Assembly (NCBI GenBank): GCA_022826565.1
Contig: JAJDUP010000030.1
Coordinates: 1-39,459, forward strand
Source: Gemmatimonadota bacterium
Lineage (GTDB): Bacteria; Gemmatimonadota; Gemmatimonadetes; Longimicrobiales; Gaopeijiaceae
Direction: 5' to 3'
Length of the DNA stretch: 39,459 nt
A program made the translations under genes and the position numbers. This document shows, one piece after another, positions 34,890 to 39,459 of the stretch. The notes under the pieces were generated by a model. The model made no database searches. It saw only the letters and a list, made by a program, of their open reading frames with translations, and had not been told where the DNA came from. Numbering within the stretch: position 1 is the first letter of the stretch; each line of letters starts with the position of its first letter.

Positions 34890-37800
34890 GTGCCCATTCA
34901 GCCCGCCGGCGCGAGTTCCCTCGCCGGCCGCCTGCGAAGACACGTCGAGGGGGATGTCCGCTTCGACGCGATGACGCGGGGCCTCTACGCCACCGACGCC
35001 TCCATCTACCAGATCGCGCCGCTTGGAGTGGTGCTGCCGCGCACGCTGGACGACGTCGACGCGACGATGGCGGTCGCTCGCGAGGAGGGCGTGCCGGTGC
35101 TGCCGCGGGGCGCCGGGACGTCCCAGTGCGGCCAGACGGTGGGCCGCGCGGTTGTGATGGACACCTCGCGCCACCTCGACAGGGTGCTGGCAATCGATCG
35201 CGAAGCGCGCACCGTGACGGTTGAGCCGGGCCTCGTCCTCGACCAGCTCAACCGCCGCCTCACGCCTGCCAGCCTCTTTTTCCCAGTCGACGTCGCCACC
35301 GCCAGCCGCGCCACGATCGGCGGGATGGCGGGCAACAACAGCGGCGGCGCCCGGTCGATCCGCTACGGCATCATGGCCGACAACGTCGTCGAGATGGAGG
35401 TGACACTCGCCGACGGGCGGATCGCGACCTTCGGCGCGGACGGCGATCCGGCGGCAGCGCGTGAGCTGGCCGGACTCCTGCGCACCGTCGCAGCCCGCGA
35501 AGCCGGCGAACTGGACGCACGCGTTCCCCGGGTCCTCCGTCACGTTGCCGGCTACAACCTGCACCGCCTCCTCCGCCCCGGCGCCTCGCTGGCCGAGGCA
35601 CTCGTCGGATCCGAGGGTACCCTGGCGTTCTTCCGCAGGCTGAAGCTGAAGCTTGCGCGGCGGCCGGCCCGGCGCGTCCTCGGCGTCTGCGCGTTCCCGT
35701 CTCTGCTGGAGGCGCTGGACGCGGTCCAGCACATCGTCGCGCTCGACCCGCACGCCGTCGAGCTCATGGACAACACGCTCCTAGAGCTGGCGCGCGAGAA
35801 TGCGGCCTTCCGTTCGACTGTCGAGGCGCTGGTTCCCGCATCGGCGCACAGCCTGCTCCTCGTCGAGTTCGCGGGCGACGCGGCCGCGGCGCTGTCCCGC
35901 AAGCTCGACCGCCTGGACGACGTCGTGCGCGCCACCGGGCCGGGATGCGACACTACCCGCGCCGAGGACCCCGCCGCCCAGGCGGCGATCTGGAACGTGC
36001 GCAAGGCGGGCCTCAACATCGTGATGTCGATGAAGGGCGAGCGGAAGCCGGTCTCGATCGTCGAGGACTGCGCGATCCCGCTTCCCGCGCTGGCCGAGTT
36101 CGGCGCCTTCGTCGAGGACTCGTTCGCGCGCCACGGCACCAGCGGCACCTGGTACGCGCACGCCTCGGTCGGCCTGCTCCATGTGCGCCCGTCGCTCAGC
36201 ATGAAGGACCCCGCCGACATCGCGGCCTTCCGCTCCATCGCCGAGGAGGTGCTGGCCGAAGCCGCGCGGCTGGGGGGCTCGTATTCGGGCGAGCACGGCG
36301 ACGGCATCCTCCGCTCCGAATTCATCGAGCCGCTGCTCGGGAGCCGCCTGGCCCGCGCCTTCGAGGAGGTCAAACGCGCCTTCGACCCCACCGGCATGAT
36401 GAACCCGGGCAAGATCGTGGCCGCGCCCCGAATGGACGACCGCGAGCTCTTCCGCTACGGGCCCGGGTATCGCCCGGTCTCCCTGCCAACCGTCCCGGCC
36501 GCCTCCGATCGCCACTCGCCCGTCATGCCCCCGGGGAAGGCTGGCCCGCCGGCTACACTCGCGCCGGGCGGCCACTTCGCGCGCAACGTCGAGGCGTGCA
36601 ACAACAACGGCGCCTGCCGCAAGATGCACGAAGGCGTCATGTGCCCCTCCTACCGCGTCACCCGCGAGGAAGCGGACACCACCCGCGGCCGCGCCAACGT
36701 CCTCCGCCTCGCCATGACCGGGCAGCTCGGTCCGGAGGGGTTGGCGGGGGATGAGGTCGCCGAGGTCCTCGAACTCTGCGTCGGCTGCAAGGCCTGCAAG
36801 CGCGAATGCCCGGCAGGGGTGGACATGGCCCGGCTGAAGTCCGAAGTCCTGCACCTCAGGAACGGCCGTCGCGGCATCCCCGTCAGGGAACGGCTCTTCG
36901 CATCCCTGCCCCGGATTGCTCCGCTCGCGTCGCGGCTGCCCTGGCTCCTCAACCTGCGCAATCGCAGCCGGGTGCTGGCGTGGCTCGGCGAGCGCAGTTT
37001 GGGCATCGCGGCGGCTCGGAATCTGCCCGAATGGCACCGCAAACCGTTCCGGGACGAGGAGTTGGTTGGAGATGGGGCGAGAAGGGTAGTGACAGAAACA
37101 AATATTTATCTGTCGCAGAACAGCACTACCGAAGAGCGTCTGGAGCCTCCTGAAGAGGCCGTTAGTCTATTTGTTGACACATTTTCCAGATATTTTGACC
37201 CACATGTGCCCAGGGCCGCGCTGAACGTCCTACGGCGGTTGGGACTGGAGGCTGTGGTGCCCGGCCCGGCCCCATCAGGCAGCCGGCCCCTTTGCTGCGG
37301 CCGCACCTACATCAGCGCCGGGCTCCTCAACCACGCGCGCACGGAGCTGCGGCGCACCATCACCGCCCTCGCCCCGCTCGCACGGCGCGGCCTGCCGATC
37401 CTGGGGCTGGAGCCCTCCTGCCTGCTCACACTGCGGGACGAGGCACTGTACCTCTGCCCCGGCGACGATGCGCGGGTGGTGGCGGAAAAGGCGATGCTCA
37501 TCGACGAGTACCTGGCGAAGCGGCCGGGCCTTTCGCCAGAGGACGCGCCCGCGGGCGGTCGGGCCAGCGGAACGACGGCAACCATCCACGGCCACTGTCA
37601 TCAGAAAGCGGCCGGAACGGGCGGCGCCACCGCTGAAGCACTGTCGGCATTCACGGGTATTGAGGGCAGGCTCATCGACTCCAGTTGCTGCGGCATGGCC
37701 GGCTCCTTCGGTTACACGGCCAGGCACATGCGCACCTCGCGCGCCATGGCGGAGTTGAGCATGCTTCCTGCCCTGCGAGCGACCTCCCCGGAGGAGATCG

Positions 37801-37925
37801 TGATCGCCAACGGCTTCAGTTGCCGCGCCCAGATCGAGGCAGGAACGGACCGGCGGGCGCGGCACATTGTGGAGGTTCTGTACGACGCGCTCGCCCAATC
37901 TGAATCACGGGCCGGTGGCACCTGA
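34890..37925 (+). CDS. FAD/FeS D-2-hydroxyacid dehydrogenase (YdiJ-like, D-2-hydroxyglutarate or D-lactate)
   Basis: A protein of about 1011 residues fusing a GlcD-type flavin domain to a GlpC-type iron-sulfur domain, the architecture and size of E. coli YdiJ. FAD-binding motifs: LPRGAGTSQCGQTVG (near 70-85) and GGMAGNNSGGARSIRYG (near 145-160); the FAD-oxidase C-domain ends with GEHGDGILR and FDPTGMMNPGKIV. Two cysteine clusters follow: CNNNGACRKMHEGVMCPSY (from about 570) and CVGCKACKRECP (about 630). Two CCG domains come last (RPLCCGRTY near 800, DSSCCGMAGSFGY near 930). Electrons would pass to the quinone pool. The GTG at 34890 has GGAGG seven bases upstream; ATGs at 34857 and 34872 are in frame but lack a ribosome binding site. 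An AT-rich insert at about 37081-37200 is odd (see findings). Substrate choice is uncertain. Confidence 0.88.
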   Translation: MPIQPAGASSLAGRLRRHVEGDVRFDAMTRGLYATDASIYQIAPLGVVLPRTLDDVDATMAVAREEGVPVLPRGAGTSQCGQTVGRAVVMDTSRHLDRVLAIDREARTVTVEPGLVLDQLNRRLTPASLFFPVDVATASRATIGGMAGNNSGGARSIRYGIMADNVVEMEVTLADGRIATFGADGDPAAARELAGLLRTVAAREAGELDARVPRVLRHVAGYNLHRLLRPGASLAEALVGSEGTLAFFRRLKLKLARRPARRVLGVCAFPSLLEALDAVQHIVALDPHAVELMDNTLLELARENAAFRSTVEALVPASAHSLLLVEFAGDAAAALSRKLDRLDDVVRATGPGCDTTRAEDPAAQAAIWNVRKAGLNIVMSMKGERKPVSIVEDCAIPLPALAEFGAFVEDSFARHGTSGTWYAHASVGLLHVRPSLSMKDPADIAAFRSIAEEVLAEAARLGGSYSGEHGDGILRSEFIEPLLGSRLARAFEEVKRAFDPTGMMNPGKIVAAPRMDDRELFRYGPGYRPVSLPTVPAASDRHSPVMPPGKAGPPATLAPGGHFARNVEACNNNGACRKMHEGVMCPSYRVTREEADTTRGRANVLRLAMTGQLGPEGLAGDEVAEVLELCVGCKACKRECPAGVDMARLKSEVLHLRNGRRGIPVRERLFASLPRIAPLASRLPWLLNLRNRSRVLAWLGERSLGIAAARNLPEWHRKPFRDEELVGDGARRVVTETNIYLSQNSTTEERLEPPEEAVSLFVDTFSRYFDPHVPRAALNVLRRLGLEAVVPGPAPSGSRPLCCGRTYISAGLLNHARTELRRTITALAPLARRGLPILGLEPSCLLTLRDEALYLCPGDDARVVAEKAMLIDEYLAKRPGLSPEDAPAGGRASGTTATIHGHCHQKAAGTGGATAEALSAFTGIEGRLIDSSCCGMAGSFGYTARHMRTSRAMAELSMLPALRATSPEEIVIANGFSCRAQIEAGTDRRARHIVEVLYDALAQSESRAGGT

Positions 37926-38084
37926 CGGAAAATGCCGCAACCACGGCAGTCCCGGCCGAGTTGGCCGCACCGACCTGCAACGATCGGAAACAGGCACGGG
38001 GAGAGATTGAACGTGCCACGCGGGCTTGGCTCCACGCGCGAGGCACCTTCGCCGCGAAACGAGGCTTCCTCCACTCTTCGTCAA

Positions 38085-38099
38085 GCTTGCGGGGCAAGC
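38085..38099. terminator. compact GC hairpin between convergent genes
   Basis: GCTTGC-GGG-GCAAGC is a perfect 6-bp stem with a 3-base loop, placed between the rightward dehydrogenase (stop 37925) and the leftward DUF4276 gene (stop 38118). On the minus strand it follows the DUF4276 stop by about 18 bases. No T-run follows on either strand, so termination would be Rho-assisted or partial. The rest of 37926-38117 holds nothing I can support. Confidence 0.4.
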
Positions 38100-38117
38100 G
38101 AAAAGCGTCGCCCGCTC

Positions 38118-38735
38118 TCACCCCAACGATTCGAGCCGACGGAGCCACGCATCGAATCGTGGGCACTCTCGCCGCATGCTCTCCAAACCGATCACCTCGG
38201 CCACCATGGGGCCATGTAGGGCCTTTTGGTACCCTTGAATGAGCTTCCCGATACGCTTGCTTGGTGCTGTATTCTTGTTGTCGTTGATGTCCTCCGGCGT
38301 GTGGAACTGGGCCCGGACTGACCTCAGTCCAGCGATCGAACCACCGGGGAAGACGAACTCAAACGCGTCAACGTCGGAGAACAGCAGCCCTTCGAATTCA
38401 TGCATCTGAACGTATGGGAACACCAATCCACCGCCAGGACCGCCAGTGCCTTCACGGATGGCTCGAATCAAGTCGTCGGGCGACATGTCCCGTTTGCCTC
38501 GGAATCCGTAGAAGTCGACCAGCGAGGTAACCGCGTCGAAGCTGTACCGCAGGTGTCGCATCTCGTTCGCGAGACCCGTTATCGTGACGTTGCCACCGCC
38601 CTGCACCCTGCGCCGCGCTCGACCGAGCAGCACGGGTGTGGCGAAGACACCTCTGTCCTGGAGGTGGGCGGCAGGCGACTCTTTGACGAACTCCTCTTCG
38701 GTCTCTCCTTCGACGGATATGGCGAGGCGTGTCAC
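38118..38735 (-). CDS. DUF4276 family (Toprim-like) protein, partner of an OLD-like ATPase
   Basis: A 205-residue protein starting at a GTG one base after the stop of the ATPase gene. The N-terminus MTRLAISVEGETEEEFVKE carries the EGxTEEEF motif of DUF4276, which resembles the acidic first motif of Toprim nucleases; later acidic positions lie in SLVDFYGF and in MHEFEGLLFSDVDAF, matching the E...D pattern expected for metal binding. DUF4276 genes are usually found directly after an AAA_21-type ATPase, and such two-gene units are linked with OLD-like anti-phage or mobile-element modules. The specific activity is not established. Codon use here is visibly less GC-rich than in the catabolic genes, consistent with transfer. 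Confidence 0.8.
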   Translation of the reverse strand: MTRLAISVEGETEEEFVKESPAAHLQDRGVFATPVLLGRARRRVQGGGNVTITGLANEMRHLRYSFDAVTSLVDFYGFRGKRDMSPDDLIRAIREGTGGPGGGLVFPYVQMHEFEGLLFSDVDAFEFVFPGGSIAGLRSVRAQFHTPEDINDNKNTAPSKRIGKLIQGYQKALHGPMVAEVIGLESMRRECPRFDAWLRRLESLG

Positions 38736-38736
38736 G

Positions 38737-39387
38737 TCAAGGTCGTCCGCCGAGCAGGTTCTTCTGCCACAGTTCGCCTAGGCTGAACTCCTCGAGCCAG
38801 TTCCGGAGCTGGTCCGCGTCTGGAGTCTGTAGCTCGGTTCGCCCGTCCTGCAATTCGAGCACAAAGACTTCGTGGAGTTCGAAAGCGTCGACGAGCAAGG
38901 GTGACTGAGTTGCGGCTATGACCTGCCGGCGTCCAGCCAGCGCGCGGATCATGTCGCCGATGAGGCCAATTGCCTTGGGATGCAGGCCCAGTTCCGGTTC
39001 GTCGAGTAGCACTACGCTCGGCAGCATCTCCACGGGAAGGTTCAGTAGCGTGACGAGGGCAAAGAAACGCAGGGATCCGTCCGACGTAAGGTGCGCGCCG
39101 TAGCTCTTGTCGGAGTGCCTGGAACGCCAGCGCAGCGCCACTTTGCCGTACCGCTCCTCGATTTCAAAGCGGTCGAACCCAGGCAGCACGCGGCGAATGT
39201 AGCGGCAGATGAGTTCATAGCGGCGCACATCCTCATGCTCCAGGCGGTAAAGTAGAGCCGGGAGGTTGCCGCCGTCGCTTCTCATATATGTGTTGTCTCC
39301 GGCATCCCACTTCTTCTTGAAGTGCCCATTCCGGCGATGCCGACCACCTGTTCCAGCAAGCCGATCGCGGATTCCAGGCCAAGCCGA
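38737..39387 (-). CDS. AAA_21 / OLD-like ATPase, C-terminal half only (5-prime truncated or frameshifted)
   Basis: Only the C-terminal part of an ABC/SMC-like ATPase is readable. Present are the family segment DNTYMRSDGGNLPALLYRL, the signature-like SDGSLRFFALVTLLN, Walker B SVVLLDEPELGLHP and the switch region AATQSPLLVDAF. An ATG at 39285 starts a 182-residue frame, but homologous-looking sequence (HFKKKWDAGDNTY) continues in frame upstream of it, so that ATG is internal. The frame is closed by TGA at 39388-39390, and the last 70 bases of the window show no Walker A motif in any frame. Complete relatives are near 400 residues, so about half is missing: a truncated pseudogene, or a gene whose front lies beyond the window behind a frameshift. 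Confidence 0.7.
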   Translation of the reverse strand, partial: SAWPGIRDRLAGTGGRHRRNGHFKKKWDAGDNTYMRSDGGNLPALLYRLEHEDVRRYELICRYIRRVLPGFDRFEIEERYGKVALRWRSRHSDKSYGAHLTSDGSLRFFALVTLLNLPVEMLPSVVLLDEPELGLHPKAIGLIGDMIRALAGRRQVIAATQSPLLVDAFELHEVFVLELQDGRTELQTPDADQLRNWLEEFSLGELWQKNLLGGRP

Positions 39388-39459
39388 TCACCTTGGAGGA
39401 GCGGAGGTCCATAGGGACGCTGGGTGTGGGGGGTTGAGGGTTGAAGTTAGGTCGTGGGG

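Overview
The window is a GC-rich (about two thirds G+C by eye) bacterial accessory region holding roughly 25 protein genes and no RNA genes, CRISPR array or insertion sequence that I can recognise. The mix of gene types is what one sees in Gemmatimonadota, or a closely similar high-GC didermic phylum: a SusC/SusD pair with Gemmatimonadota-like spacing, a DUF4249 lipoprotein beside a TonB receptor, a six-bladed beta-propeller protein, HmuY, TRAP transporters, M28 and CocE hydrolases with Sec signals, and frequent GTG starts. That placement is an inference from gene content; there is no phylogenetic marker in the window.

Layout. (1) 262-3331, plus strand: a conserved beta-strand-repeat protein whose membrane-anchor N-terminus is broken, an exported beta-propeller protein, then a lone AAA/DUF4143 ATPase with its own promoter and a start-site palindrome. 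(2) 3425-9578, plus: an SLC13-type permease with two RCK_C domains, then a tightly packed cassette of TonB-dependent receptor, DUF4249-like lipoprotein and a Tat-exported flavin-reductase-fold protein. (3) 15626 down to 9781, minus: katG, a short-chain dehydrogenase and a complete TRAP transporter (dctP, dctQ, dctM). A secreted M28 peptidase is divergent from katG. (4) 26499 down to 17408, minus: a second complete TRAP transporter followed without real gaps by a crotonase, a CaiB/BaiF CoA-transferase, a secreted CocE-type hydrolase and an MscS channel; after a strong hairpin come a small membrane protein and an SRPBCC protein. (5) 26773-31108, plus: SusC and SusD, divergent from the second TRAP operon. 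(6) 34465 down to 31221, minus: an HmuY lipoprotein and HmuR-like haem receptor. (7) 34890-37925, plus: a YdiJ-like FAD/FeS D-2-hydroxyacid dehydrogenase. (8) 39387 down to 38118, minus: a DUF4276 (Toprim-like) gene and the C-terminal half of its partner ATPase.

How the genes may work together. The divergent SusCD / TRAP-crotonase-CoA-transferase-CocE block reads as one acquisition and catabolic locus: outer-membrane capture (SusCD), periplasmic ester or peptide cleavage (CocE), inner-membrane uptake of the released acid (TRAP), CoA activation (CaiB/BaiF) and a crotonase step. The crotonase lacks the first catalytic glutamate of true hydratases, so its chemistry may not be hydration. The katG-SDR-TRAP operon looks like a second organic-acid import and oxidation unit.

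The most unusual non-coding signal is a tandem pair of 18-bp dyads of the form TGTNNN-N6-NNTACA, spaced exactly 21 bp centre to centre. It occurs twice in the window, at 12683-12721 and 31177-31215, the second time in a convergent intergenic gap where no promoter is expected. The other region worth attention is the truncated AAA + DUF4276 pair at the right edge, which resembles a two-gene OLD-like defence module that has lost its Walker A half.
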